From positions 516,927 through 580,926 of the forward strand of contig NZ_NJIX01000005.1 in NCBI RefSeq assembly GCF_002209485.1: a stretch of DNA of 64,000 nt, in the 5' to 3' direction. The position numbers and the translations under genes are program-made. The stretch comes from Achromobacter sp. HZ34 (GTDB lineage Bacteria > Pseudomonadota > Gammaproteobacteria > Burkholderiales > Burkholderiaceae_B). Below are positions 35,682 through 44,465 of the stretch, in pieces (position 1 is the stretch's first letter; each line of letters opens with the position of its first letter). The notes under the pieces are model-generated. The model searched no databases. It was not told where the DNA came from and saw only the letters and a list, made by a program, of their open reading frames with translations.

Positions 35682-37271
35682 ATGAAGTTACGGCAATCAT
35701 CCTATTCGCGCCGCGTAGTGGCGGGCGGCTTCCTTCTGGCAGGAGCCCTGGCGGGCAGCCTGGCAGCCACCGCCGCCCAGGCCGCGACGCCCTTGCGCAT
35801 CGCCATGACCGCCGACATCCGCTCGACCGAGCCGGGGGTCAACCGCGATGCCAACAGCGACATCGTCACGTCCCACATGGTCGAAGGGCTGGTGGCCTTT
35901 GGCGAGCACGCCGAGGTGAAACCCCTGCTGGCCGAATCGGTGGACATCAGCCCGGACGGCAAGACCTACACCTTCAAGCTGCGCGAGGGCGTCAAGTTCC
36001 ACAACGGCGCGCCCCTGACCGCACAGGATGTGCTGTGGAGCTGGAACTTCTACATGAATCCCAAGACAGGCTGGCGCTGCCTGGGCGAGTACGACGGCCG
36101 TGGCGTGGCCAAGGTGCTGTCGGTGGAAGCGCCCGACGCGCGGACCGTGGTGTATCACCTGGACAAACCCAACGGCTTGTTCCTGGCTTCACTGGCACGC
36201 ACCGATTGCGGTGATACGGGCGTCATCCACAAGGACTCGCTGAAGGCCGACGGCAGCTGGGACAAGCCCATAGGCACCGGGCCTTTCAAGTTGGGGGAAT
36301 GGAAGCGCGGCGAATACATCAGCCTGCTGAAGAATCCCGACTACGCCAATCGCGGCGGCGGCATCGACGGCTTCACCGGTTCCAAACGGCCGCTGGTGGA
36401 CGAAGCCCGCTTCGTCATCGTGCCGGACGATTCGACCGCGAAGGCGGCGCTGCAAAGCGGCAGCATCGACATCATCCAGGACCTGTCCTATTCGGACGTC
36501 AAGCCCATGCAGTCGACGCCGCACATCAAGGTGGCGTACGCGCCCGTGATGAGCCTGACGGCCTTGCTGATCCAGACGGAAGATCCGCTGCTGTCCAACC
36601 CGAAGCTGCGCCAGGCCATCGCCCACGCCATCGATTACGGCCAGCTGTCGGAGGCGGTCAGCGAAGGTCTGATGAAGGCGCCCAATAACTCCGTCGTCCC
36701 CGCCGTGTCGCCCTTCTATGGCGCCGCCGAAAAGCAGGGTTGGAACTACGATCCGGCGCTGGCGCAGAAGCTGTTGAAGGAATCCGGCTACAAGGGCCAG
36801 GAACTGGTCATGATGACCAACAAGCGTTATCCGCAGACCTATAGCGCCGCGGTCATCATGCAGGCCATGTTGCAGGCGGTGGGCATCAACGTGCGCCTGG
36901 ACGTCATGGAATGGGCGTCGCAACTGGACCGCTACAACGCGGGCAAGTACCAGATGATGTCGTTCCCCTACTCCGCGCGCCTGGACCCCAGCCTGAATTT
37001 CGAGATGCTGACCGGCGACAAGAAAACCCAGCCGCGCAAGGTGTGGGACAACGCCAAGGCGCAGGAGCTGTTGGCCAGCGTCATGGTGGAAACCGACCAG
37101 GCCAGGCGCCAGCAGACCTTCGACACGCTGCACAAAATGTTCATCGCCGACGTGCCGTCGATACCGCTCTACAACAGCATGGACATCGGTGCCTTCCGCG
37201 ACAACGTCAAGGGGTATACGCCCTGGGCGGTGAAGCAGGCGCGCGTGTGGGAAGTCAGCAAGACCGAATAG
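35682..37271 (+). CDS. ABC transporter periplasmic substrate-binding protein, family 5
   Basis: 529 residues from the ATG at 35682 (MKLRQSSYSRRVVAGGFLLA), with a signal peptide ending near AAQAAT. Family-5 features include the opening LRIAMTADIRSTEPGVNRDA, the YTFKLREGVKFHNGAPLTAQ motif near residue 90, and GTGPFKLGEWKRGEYISLLK. These proteins capture peptides, opines or glycosylated compounds for Dpp/Opp-type importers. It follows the C45 gene after 79 bp and is clearly paralogous to the binding protein at 37367-38923, for example in ALAQKLLKESGYKG and EWA-QLDRYN. Only one permease set is nearby, so both probably feed it. Confidence 0.9.
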   Translation: MKLRQSSYSRRVVAGGFLLAGALAGSLAATAAQAATPLRIAMTADIRSTEPGVNRDANSDIVTSHMVEGLVAFGEHAEVKPLLAESVDISPDGKTYTFKLREGVKFHNGAPLTAQDVLWSWNFYMNPKTGWRCLGEYDGRGVAKVLSVEAPDARTVVYHLDKPNGLFLASLARTDCGDTGVIHKDSLKADGSWDKPIGTGPFKLGEWKRGEYISLLKNPDYANRGGGIDGFTGSKRPLVDEARFVIVPDDSTAKAALQSGSIDIIQDLSYSDVKPMQSTPHIKVAYAPVMSLTALLIQTEDPLLSNPKLRQAIAHAIDYGQLSEAVSEGLMKAPNNSVVPAVSPFYGAAEKQGWNYDPALAQKLLKESGYKGQELVMMTNKRYPQTYSAAVIMQAMLQAVGINVRLDVMEWASQLDRYNAGKYQMMSFPYSARLDPSLNFEMLTGDKKTQPRKVWDNAKAQELLASVMVETDQARRQQTFDTLHKMFIADVPSIPLYNSMDIGAFRDNVKGYTPWAVKQARVWEVSKTE

Positions 37272-37311
37272 GCCGGCACACGCTGCCTGCGTGCATCGGC
37301 ATCGATATGAC

Positions 37312-37345
37312 AACAGGGCTCGGTTCATGGAACCGAGCCCTGTTT
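37312..37345. terminator. Bidirectional terminator between convergent binding-protein genes
   Basis: AACAGGGCTCGGTTC, a 3-base loop and GAACCGAGCCCTGTT form a 15-bp perfect stem between the two convergent genes. It is bordered by short T and A tracts only, so strength comes mainly from the stem, and it can serve both strands. Confidence 0.82.
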
Positions 37346-37366
37346 ATATCCGATGGACCGATCGCG

Positions 37367-38923
37367 CTATTTCTCCATCACCTTCGTGCCCCATGCCTGC
37401 GGCTTGCCTTCCCATACGCCGAAGCCTTGCAGGCGCTTGCTCACGCCCCAGGGCTGGTTGCCGTTGGACAGCAGTATCACGGGCACCTGCTCCAGCAGCC
37501 TGGTGTGCAGCTGGTCGAACAAGGCCTGGCGCTTGGCGTCGTCCAGTTCGGAGAAGCTGGCGTCGATCAGCTTCAAGGCCTCCGGATCCTCCCACACCTT
37601 GCGCGGCTGCTTGTCCTTGTCGCCGGAGAATTGCTCATAGCTCAAGGCCGGATCCAGGCGCGAGGAATAGCTGAAGGAACTCATCTGGTAGTTGCCGGTG
37701 TTGTAGCGGTCCAGCTGCGTGGCCCACTCCAGCACTTCGATCTGCGCGTTGATGCCCACCGCCTGCATCATGGCCTGCGCCATCACCGCCACCTGATAGC
37801 TGGGCACATGCGCGCGCTTGTTGGCGTAGATGACGATTTTCTCGCCCTTGTAGCCGGATTCCTTCAACAGCTTCTGCGCCAGCGCCGGATCGTATTTCCA
37901 GCCCTTCTTCTGGGTATCATCGTAGAAAGCCGAGCCGGCCGACACGGCGGAGTTGTTCACCACGCCCAGGTTCTCGGTGGCCGCCTGCACGATCTGCGGA
38001 ATGTCCAGCGACGCCACGATGGCCTGGCGCAGCTTGACGTTCTTCAGCACGGGATCGCGCGTCTGGAACAGCAAGGTATGCTTGGCCGCGTCGCGCGCCA
38101 CCAGCACCGACACGCGCGCATTGTTCTTCAGGTCCGCCACGTCGGTATACGGCACCTGGCCCGCGTCGATGGCCCCCGACAGCAGGCCGGTCTTCACGGT
38201 GGAAGCATCCGGCACCACCAGGAACTTGACCTCGTCGGCCAGCGGCTGCTTCTTGCCGACATAGCCGTCTTCCTTGTCGCCGGGCGGCGAGACGTAATCC
38301 TTGAAAGCCTTGAGCAATACGTATTCGCCCCGCTTCCATTCACCGAACATGAAGGGGCCCGTGCCTACGGGCTTGTCCCAGCTGCCGTCGGCCTTGACCG
38401 AGTCCTTGTTCAGGATGCCCGTCATGCCGCAATCGGTGCGGGCCAGCGTGTCCAGGAACACGGCCGATTTGTGATTCAGCTTGAAGACGACGGTCTGCGC
38501 GTCGGGCGCGCTGACGTCCTCGACTTTCAGGCCGTTGCGGCCGTCGAACTCGCTGCGGCAGCGCCAGTCGGTCTTAGGATCCATGTAGCGCTGCCAGCTC
38601 CACAAGACATCCGCCGAGGTCAGCGCCGCGCCGTTATGGAACTTGACGCCCTGGCGCAGCTTGAAGGTATAGGTCATGCCATCCGCCGACACGTCCACCG
38701 ACTGCGCCAGCAACGGTGCCACGCTGCCGTTGTCGCGATAGCCCACCAGGCCTTCGACCATGTTCAGCACCACGCCGTCGGTGGTGTCGTCACGATTCAC
38801 GCCCGGGTTGGTGGAGCGGATGTCGGCGGGCTCGGAAATGACGTAGGACGACGCCTGCGCGACAGCACTGGCCAGCAGGGCCGCGCAGAACAGCGCGGCG
38901 TGGGCGGGCGGACGGATTTTCAT
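37367..38923 (-). CDS. ABC transporter periplasmic substrate-binding protein, family 5 (paralogue)
   Basis: 518 residues from the ATG at 38923, preceded by AGGAG on the minus strand. The signal peptide is PPAHAALFCAALLASAVAQA. It shares the family-5 pattern with its convergent neighbour: YTFKLRQGVKFHNGAALTSA, then PVGTGPFMFGEWKRGEYVLL, and late identity in YDPALAQKLLKESGYKG. It differs most in the last 40 residues and in the ligand-facing middle, so the two probably bind related but different ligands. Its own promoter region has ATTGGCGCCAAT 86 bp upstream of the start. Confidence 0.9.
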   Translation of the reverse strand: MKIRPPAHAALFCAALLASAVAQASSYVISEPADIRSTNPGVNRDDTTDGVVLNMVEGLVGYRDNGSVAPLLAQSVDVSADGMTYTFKLRQGVKFHNGAALTSADVLWSWQRYMDPKTDWRCRSEFDGRNGLKVEDVSAPDAQTVVFKLNHKSAVFLDTLARTDCGMTGILNKDSVKADGSWDKPVGTGPFMFGEWKRGEYVLLKAFKDYVSPPGDKEDGYVGKKQPLADEVKFLVVPDASTVKTGLLSGAIDAGQVPYTDVADLKNNARVSVLVARDAAKHTLLFQTRDPVLKNVKLRQAIVASLDIPQIVQAATENLGVVNNSAVSAGSAFYDDTQKKGWKYDPALAQKLLKESGYKGEKIVIYANKRAHVPSYQVAVMAQAMMQAVGINAQIEVLEWATQLDRYNTGNYQMSSFSYSSRLDPALSYEQFSGDKDKQPRKVWEDPEALKLIDASFSELDDAKRQALFDQLHTRLLEQVPVILLSNGNQPWGVSKRLQGFGVWEGKPQAWGTKVMEK

Positions 38924-39009
38924 GGACGGAACTCCTGGATGCCGGTGACGGCGCCGCGCAATCCCGCGGCGAGAGCTGGATCGATAGCTGCAAACTGACC
39001 GCTGCAAAT

Positions 39010-39021
39010 ATTGGCGCCAAT
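39010..39021 (-). promoter_or_regulatory. ATTGGCGCCAAT operator upstream of the second binding-protein gene
   Basis: A perfect 12-bp palindrome between the GntR gene's 3' end and the binding-protein start at 38923. On the minus strand a -10-like CATAAT (39027-39032) lies 5 bp before it, so bound protein would cover the start of transcription. It is identical to the site at 44301-44312. Confidence 0.68.
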
Positions 39022-39119
39022 TTTCCATTATGAGTAGCCGGACCGGGGCCGTCACCCCGGGCTTTCCCTGAAGGTGGCGCCGGCGTCCCGCGCGCAAGGT
39101 AGGGGGCGCCGCGGCCGCT

Positions 39120-39743
39120 TCAGGACATGACCTGGTGCACGTGCTCGCCGATGATGCGCTGCAGGCGCGCCACGTCGCGTGCTTCCAGCGCCGCGACGAT
39201 CTCGAAATGCTCGCCGACGGACTTCTCGATGCGCGCGCGCGTCATCCATTGCGTGGCGGGCGCCGCCACCGCGCGGCCGCGCATGTCGTGGATCAGGGAC
39301 ACCAGCTCGCGGTTGCTGCACATGTCGTAGAGCGTGGCGTGGAATTCCAGGTTGACCTCGTACTGCTCCAGCAGCGTGCCGTTCAACAGCAGGCTGGCGA
39401 ACCGTTCCGCCAGGGCACGCATGCGCGCCACCCGGGCATCGGTGACGTTGGGCATCAGGTCGGCGGCGGCACCCACTTCCAGCAGCACGCGGATGTCGCG
39501 GATGTGGTTCTGCTGGTCGACGTCGACCGCGTACACGTGATAGCCCCGGTTGGGCACGTGCTGGATGACACGCCGCTGCGTCAGATGGTCGAGCGCGCGC
39601 CGCACCTCCAGGCGCTTGGCGTCATAGCGCTCCTGCAGGTCGATCTGCTTGAGCCAGGCGCCGGTGCCGAAGACGCCGGACTGAATATCCCGGGCCAGTC
39701 GGTCGGCCAGGGATATTTCGACACCGGTGTTCGATTTACGCAT
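39120..39743 (-). CDS. GntR family regulator, FCD type
   Basis: 207 residues. Residues 10-75 are the winged helix-turn-helix: LADRLARDIQSGVFGTGAWL, KQIDLQERYDAKRLEVRRAL and LDHLTQRRVIQHVPNRGYHV. Residues about 80-205 form the all-helical FCD ligand domain, with EVNLEFHATLYDMCSNRELV and a C-terminal EHFEIVAALEARDVARLQRI; His residues there usually bind a metal that holds a carboxylate ligand. It lies inside the C45/ABC locus between operons, and three palindromic sites in this locus suggest it is the local repressor. Confidence 0.92.
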   Translation of the reverse strand: MRKSNTGVEISLADRLARDIQSGVFGTGAWLKQIDLQERYDAKRLEVRRALDHLTQRRVIQHVPNRGYHVYAVDVDQQNHIRDIRVLLEVGAAADLMPNVTDARVARMRALAERFASLLLNGTLLEQYEVNLEFHATLYDMCSNRELVSLIHDMRGRAVAAPATQWMTRARIEKSVGEHFEIVAALEARDVARLQRIIGEHVHQVMS

Positions 39744-39839
39744 GGTTGAATGGACGATGATTGACGAATGGCGGTGATTTTATCGCTGCGGCAGTCACGC
39801 CCGGCCTGCCATTCCAGCCATAAGCTCGTGCCTCTCTTT

Positions 39840-41546
39840 TTACGCTGGCGCGATGACAGGCGCGGACGCGAAGGCGGACGTTGCCGCGGCCGGTTCATCG
39901 AAGCGCCACTTCAAGCGCACGCCGCCGTTCGTGGTCGATTCCAGGGCGGGAATGGCCGATAGCAGCTTGCGGGTGTAGGGGTCGGCGGGTGCATCGAAGA
40001 TCTGGTCGCGCGTGCCTTCCTCGACGATGGCGCCGTCCTGCATCACGATGACACGGTCCGCGACCTGCTCCACCACGCCCAGGTCATGGCTGATGAACAG
40101 GCAGCAGAAACCATGGCGGCGCTGCAGGTCCGCGAACAGTTCCAGCACCTGCGCCCGCACCGTCACGTCCAGGGCCGAGACCGGCTCATCCGCGATGACG
40201 AAGGTGGGCCGGCGCACGATGGCGCGCGCAATGGCCACGCGCTGGCGCTGCCCGCCCGACAGTTCATGCGGATAACGGCCCGCGTACTCGTCGCCCAGGC
40301 CCACTTCGGCCAGCACTTCGGCCACCCGCCGCCGCTTGTCCGCGGTGCCCATGTCGCGCACCAGGCGCAGTCCTTCGCCCACCAACTGGCCCACGGTCAT
40401 GCGCGGGTCCAGGGATGAATAAGGATCCTGGAACACCATCTGGCAGTTCAGGCGATAGTCGTACCAGCCGGGATCGTGCCGGCCGACAGGCTGGCCGCGG
40501 AACAGGATCTGCCCCGCCGTCGGCCGCAGCAGTCCCGCGATGGCGCGGCCCAGCGTGGTCTTGCCCGAGCCGGACCCGCCCACCACCGCCACCACCTCGC
40601 GCGGCAGCACTTCCAGGTTCAGACCGTGCAGGGCGCGCTTGGCCTCGGTGCGCGCGAACAGGCGGCGATGGCCCGGATAATCGATGACCAGGTCGTTGAC
40701 GCGCACCACGGGCGTTTCGCGTGCCACCGGCCGCGCGGGCAGGCGGCGCGGCATCGCTTCCAGCAGCTTGCGGGTATAGGGGTGTTGCGGCCGCGCGAGC
40801 AGTTCGGCGGTGGCGCCACGTTCGACCACTTCGCCCTGGCGCATGACCACGACACGTTCCGTGTAGCGTGCCACCATGGGCAGATCGTGGCTGATCATCA
40901 GCACAGCGGTGCCGTGTTCGCGCGTCAGGCCCACCATCAGCTCCAGCACGTCGCGCTGCACCACGGCGTCCAGCGCGGTGGTGGGCTCATCGGCGATCAG
41001 CAGCGCCGGCGCCAGCAGCATCACCGACGCCAGCATCATGCGCTGGCGCATGCCGCCGGAGAACTCGTGCGGCCACGCATCCAGCGCCGCGCGCGGATCG
41101 CGCAAGCCCACGCGCGCCAGCATGTCCAGGATGCGCTCGCGACGCGCGGACGCGTTCATGTCGCGCCGGTGCAAGGCCAGGCCTTCATCCAGCTGCCGGC
41201 CTATGGTCATGGACGGGTTCAGCGACGTCATGGGTTCCTGGAACACCATGCCCACGCGCGCGCCGCGCAGCTTGCGCAATGCGGCCGGCTTCAGGCTGGC
41301 GATGTCCTGCCCTTCGAATTCGATGCGGCCGGCGGCGCGTACCAGCGGCGGCGGCGTCAAGCCCATGACGGCACGCGCGGCCTGTGTCTTGCCGCTGCCC
41401 GATTCCCCGACGATGCCGACCATCTCGCCAGGCGCGATGTCGAAAGACACGTCGCGCACGATTTCGCGGCCGCCCTGTCCGATGGTCAAGGTAAGCCCGG
41501 TCACGTTCAACAAGCGGGCGGAAATCACGGTATGGCTGTCTGTCAT
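39840..41546 (-). CDS. Fused dipeptide/oligopeptide-type ABC transporter ATPase (DppD-DppF type)
   Basis: 568 residues with two complete nucleotide-binding domains in one chain. The first has Walker A GESGSGKT (residues 47-54), signature EFSGGMRQRMMLASVMLLAP and Walker B LLIADEPTTALD. The second has Walker A GGSGSGKT near residue 320, signature ELSGGQRQRVAIARAIVRRP and Walker B FVIADEPVSALD. Both are followed by the DppD/DppF-type tails ending in HPYTRKLLEAMPRR- and DPYTRKLLSAIPAL-like motifs. It drives the two permeases encoded just upstream. The ATG at 41546 overlaps the preceding stop (ATGA); a frame extending to 42146 is an artefact inside the permease gene. Confidence 0.93.
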   Translation of the reverse strand: MTDSHTVISARLLNVTGLTLTIGQGGREIVRDVSFDIAPGEMVGIVGESGSGKTQAARAVMGLTPPPLVRAAGRIEFEGQDIASLKPAALRKLRGARVGMVFQEPMTSLNPSMTIGRQLDEGLALHRRDMNASARRERILDMLARVGLRDPRAALDAWPHEFSGGMRQRMMLASVMLLAPALLIADEPTTALDAVVQRDVLELMVGLTREHGTAVLMISHDLPMVARYTERVVVMRQGEVVERGATAELLARPQHPYTRKLLEAMPRRLPARPVARETPVVRVNDLVIDYPGHRRLFARTEAKRALHGLNLEVLPREVVAVVGGSGSGKTTLGRAIAGLLRPTAGQILFRGQPVGRHDPGWYDYRLNCQMVFQDPYSSLDPRMTVGQLVGEGLRLVRDMGTADKRRRVAEVLAEVGLGDEYAGRYPHELSGGQRQRVAIARAIVRRPTFVIADEPVSALDVTVRAQVLELFADLQRRHGFCCLFISHDLGVVEQVADRVIVMQDGAIVEEGTRDQIFDAPADPYTRKLLSAIPALESTTNGGVRLKWRFDEPAAATSAFASAPVIAPA

Positions 41547-42379
41547 GCGGCGGCTCGCATCCGGGGATCCAGGCGGTCGCGCACGGCGTCGCCCAACAGG
41601 TTGATGCCCAGCAGCGTCAGCGCGATGCACAGTCCGGGCAGGATGGACAGCCACGTGGCCTGCGACATGAAGGGCCGCGCGGCCGCCAGCATATTGCCCC
41701 AGGTCGGCGCCGGTGGCGGCACGCCCAGGCCCAGGAAGGACAAGGCGCTTTCCGCCAGGATCACCCAGCCGAACATGGAGGTCGCCAGCACCGTCAGCGG
41801 CGCCACGCAATTGGGCAGCACGTGGCGGCACATGGTGTAGAGCTCCGAATTGCCCAGCACCCGCGAGGATTCGATGAATTCCTTTTCCCGCAAGGACAGC
41901 ACGGTGCCCCGCACGATGCGCGTGACCGACGGCGTGTACGCCAGGCCCAGGGCCAGCACGATGCCGTATTTGTTGGCGCCCACGACCGCCAGCAGCCCCA
42001 GGGCCAGCAGCAGCCCGGGGAAGGCCAGCAGCGCATTGTTGAAGGCCATGATGATGCGATCGGTCCAGCCGCGCACGAACCCCGTCAGCAGTCCGACGGC
42101 GGTGCCGGCGAACAGCGCGAAACACACCGTCAGCAGGCTGATCCACACGCTGGCCGACGCGCCGGCCATCAGGCGCGACAGTTCGTCGCGGCCGAATTCG
42201 TCGGTGCCCAGCAGAAAGGCGCCGCCGGGCGCTTTCAGGCGCGAGATGAAATTGATCTTCAAGGGATCGTGCGGGGTCCAGACGGCGCCCAGCACGGCCA
42301 TGATCACCACCAGGCCTACGATCAGGCCCCCCAGCAGGGCATTGCCCGCGATACGTCTTCTCTTTTTCGGAGCGCTCAT
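41543..42379 (-). CDS. ABC transporter permease, DppC/OppC type
   Basis: 278 residues from ATG 42379, which overlaps the stop of the DppB-type gene. It has about six membrane segments, the N-terminal OppC signature HDPLKINFISRLKAPGGAFL then LGTDEFGRDELSRLMAGA, and the coupling EAA loop near SRVLGNSELYTMCRHVLPNC. It forms the inner-membrane channel with the DppB-type subunit. Confidence 0.93.
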   Translation of the reverse strand: MSAPKKRRRIAGNALLGGLIVGLVVIMAVLGAVWTPHDPLKINFISRLKAPGGAFLLGTDEFGRDELSRLMAGASASVWISLLTVCFALFAGTAVGLLTGFVRGWTDRIIMAFNNALLAFPGLLLALGLLAVVGANKYGIVLALGLAYTPSVTRIVRGTVLSLREKEFIESSRVLGNSELYTMCRHVLPNCVAPLTVLATSMFGWVILAESALSFLGLGVPPPAPTWGNMLAAARPFMSQATWLSILPGLCIALTLLGINLLGDAVRDRLDPRMRAAA

Positions 42380-43320
42380 TCCGCCGCCACCCTGGGATCG
42401 AAGAAGGGATAACACAGGTCGATGATCAGGTTGACCACCACGTACACCACCGCCACGAACAGCAGGCAGCCCTGGATCACCGGGTAATCGCGGCCGAAGA
42501 TGGCGTCCACCAGCAGGCGCCCCAGGCCGGGGATGGTGAACACGGTTTCCACCACCGCGATGCCGCCCAGCAGATTGCCCAGCACCAGGCCGATCAGGGT
42601 CCAGGTGGGACCGAAGGCATTCTTGAACGCATGGCGCATCAACACCGCGCGCTCGGACAAGCCCTTGGCCCGCGCATGCGTGATGTAGTCCAGCCGCAGC
42701 ACCTCCAGCGTGCTGGCCCGCGCCATGCGCATCAGCACGCCGATCTCGTGCAGGAACAGGGTGAGGATGGGCATGACCAGGTACAGGATGCCCGCCTGCC
42801 AGTCCGAACTCACCGAAACATAGCCCACCACCGGCAACCACTGCAGCTTCAGGCCGAAGAACAGCAACAGCAGCAGGCCGCCCCAGAAGGTGGGAATGGA
42901 CACCAGCAGCGTGGCGGTGCCCACCAGCAGCAGGTCGGGCAGGCCGTTCTGCTTCCAGGCGGCGATCATGCCGGCGGGCACGGCCACCAGGCTGGCGAAC
43001 ACCACGGCGGCCAGCACCACTTGCGCGCTGACCAGGAAGCGGTCCCACACCAGCGCCAGCACCGGCTGGCCGGTGGTGATGGACTTGCCCAGGTCGCCAT
43101 GCAGCATGTTGTCGAACCAGATGCCGAACTGCACGGTCCAGCTCTGGTCCAGGCCCAGGCGGGCGCGCAGGTCCGCCAGGCTGGCCGGCGTGGCCAGGTC
43201 GCCCAGCATCAATTGCGCCGGATCGCCGGGTATCAGGCGTATCAGCACGAACACGGCCACGGCCACGATCAGCAGGGTGGGGATCGCCATTGCAATGCGA
43301 GCCAGGGCAAAACGCAGCAT
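42376..43320 (-). CDS. ABC transporter permease, DppB/OppB type
   Basis: 314 residues with six membrane segments. The N-terminus reads FVLIRLIPGDPAQLMLGD as in DppB/OppB, and the coupling loop has DYITHARAKGLSERAVLMRH followed by AFKNAFGPTWTLIGL. It is the second gene of the operon, 56 bp after the hydrolase, and overlaps the DppC-type gene by four bases. It pairs with that gene to form the membrane channel for the two binding proteins of the locus. Confidence 0.93.
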   Translation of the reverse strand: MLRFALARIAMAIPTLLIVAVAVFVLIRLIPGDPAQLMLGDLATPASLADLRARLGLDQSWTVQFGIWFDNMLHGDLGKSITTGQPVLALVWDRFLVSAQVVLAAVVFASLVAVPAGMIAAWKQNGLPDLLLVGTATLLVSIPTFWGGLLLLLFFGLKLQWLPVVGYVSVSSDWQAGILYLVMPILTLFLHEIGVLMRMARASTLEVLRLDYITHARAKGLSERAVLMRHAFKNAFGPTWTLIGLVLGNLLGGIAVVETVFTIPGLGRLLVDAIFGRDYPVIQGCLLFVAVVYVVVNLIIDLCYPFFDPRVAAE

Positions 43321-43376
43321 GCGCGCTCCTCAGTAATCTCGACGCTCAGTGGTCCGGGGCATGGTCCAGCGCAGCA

Positions 43377-44237
43377 TCAGGTTGCGTTGCGCTTGGCTTC
43401 AAGCGTGCGGGCCAGCCAGTCCTGCACCACGCCCACGCATTTCTGGCCATCGTGCGGCACGTTGTCGACCAGGTCGAATTCGACGTTCACGCCCGCGGCT
43501 TCAAAGGAATGCTGCAGGGTCTTCAGGCGCTCCGGACGCGTGCGGCCGGCGTCGTTGCAACCCGGCATGTAGTACTTGCCGCCTTCGCGATGGGTGATCT
43601 CCCAGGTTTCCAGATCGGCCTTGCCCACCACCATATGCACGGCCATGCGGCGCAGCGCGTCCAGGTCCAGCGCCTTGCCATAGCGTTCCTGCATGCCGCG
43701 CGTACCCACCCACCAGTCCTTGTCCGCATCGAGCAGCGTCACCGAGCCCGGTGCGCCGATGGATACGCCCCACAGGCGTTCCGGATGCAGCAAGGCGAAG
43801 CGATTGACGAACTGGCCGCCGCCCGAGTAGCCGAACAGCGCGAAGCGGCTGAAGTCGCAGCCGAATTTTTCTTCCAGCTCGGCGACCATGTCCAGCAGCA
43901 CGTGGTCATAGCGGATCTCGCCTTCCTGCAGGTGCTTGAAGGCATCGCGATCGCCGTCGCCCCGCACACCCACCGGGAACAAGGGGCACAGGATGATGCA
44001 GTCGTTCCAGCGCGCGAACTCGGCAAAGGCATCGCGGTATTCGACGAAGGCGCGGCCGGTGCCGTGCATCACCACCACCAGTTCCATCGGCCGCCTGGCT
44101 TCCGAGATGTGGGGCGGCACGTAGGTGCAGTAGCTGAAGCGCGGATCGCTGCGGGCGGCGAAGATGGTGCCATGGCCCAGATCGTAGATGGCGCGGGCGT
44201 GCGCGGCGGCGGTATCGGTGGGGGACGTGGTCGGCAT
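43377..44237 (-). CDS. Alpha/beta-hydrolase family protein (esterase/PHB-depolymerase-like)
   Basis: 286 residues without a signal peptide. The nucleophile elbow GYSGGGQ gives Ser138, an oxyanion-hole-like MHGTGRAFVEYRDAFAEFA lies near residues 57-75, and His262 in NVPHDGQK fits the catalytic His. The family covers esterases, feruloyl esterases and dienelactone-hydrolase-like enzymes. It is the first gene of the operon with the ABC permeases and ATPase, and 64 bp upstream of its start lies the ATTGGCGCCAAT palindrome. Together with the C45 enzyme it implies a substrate with both an ester and an amide bond, or two alternative substrates. Confidence 0.82.
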   Translation of the reverse strand: MPTTSPTDTAAAHARAIYDLGHGTIFAARSDPRFSYCTYVPPHISEARRPMELVVVMHGTGRAFVEYRDAFAEFARWNDCIILCPLFPVGVRGDGDRDAFKHLQEGEIRYDHVLLDMVAELEEKFGCDFSRFALFGYSGGGQFVNRFALLHPERLWGVSIGAPGSVTLLDADKDWWVGTRGMQERYGKALDLDALRRMAVHMVVGKADLETWEITHREGGKYYMPGCNDAGRTRPERLKTLQHSFEAAGVNVEFDLVDNVPHDGQKCVGVVQDWLARTLEAKRNAT

Positions 44238-44300
44238 TTTTTGTGGTCTGGCGTTGAGGCGAGGGGAGGAGAAACCGAAGGCAAATCAAGAACCAGAGAA

Positions 44301-44312
44301 ATTGGCGCCAAT
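44301..44312 (-). promoter_or_regulatory. ATTGGCGCCAAT operator upstream of the hydrolase-ABC operon
   Basis: A perfect 12-bp palindrome 63 bp before the hydrolase start. On the minus strand a -10-like GATAAT (44313-44318) directly precedes it, so the palindrome covers the transcription start. Identical to the 39010 site. The yihY gene begins 154 bp away on the other side, so an effect on it is possible but not indicated. Confidence 0.68.
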
Positions 44313-44465
44313 ATTATCTGCATGATTTCGAAGCCGACAGCGGGGAAATCCCTAGCCCGGTCAGCACGGCGAGCAGGCATGCCAATTGCAGCCGCGCACA
44401 ATCAGTACTATTAAGCCCCGGCCATCGCAGCCTTTTCCTGCAGCCTTCCACGCTCCGCATCCGCC

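Noticed and set aside
39840..42146. ABC ATPase start at 42146 giving 768 residues
   Set aside because: The extension lies inside the DppC-type gene in another frame. The ATG at 41546 overlaps the upstream stop as in the rest of the operon and gives a normal N-terminus.
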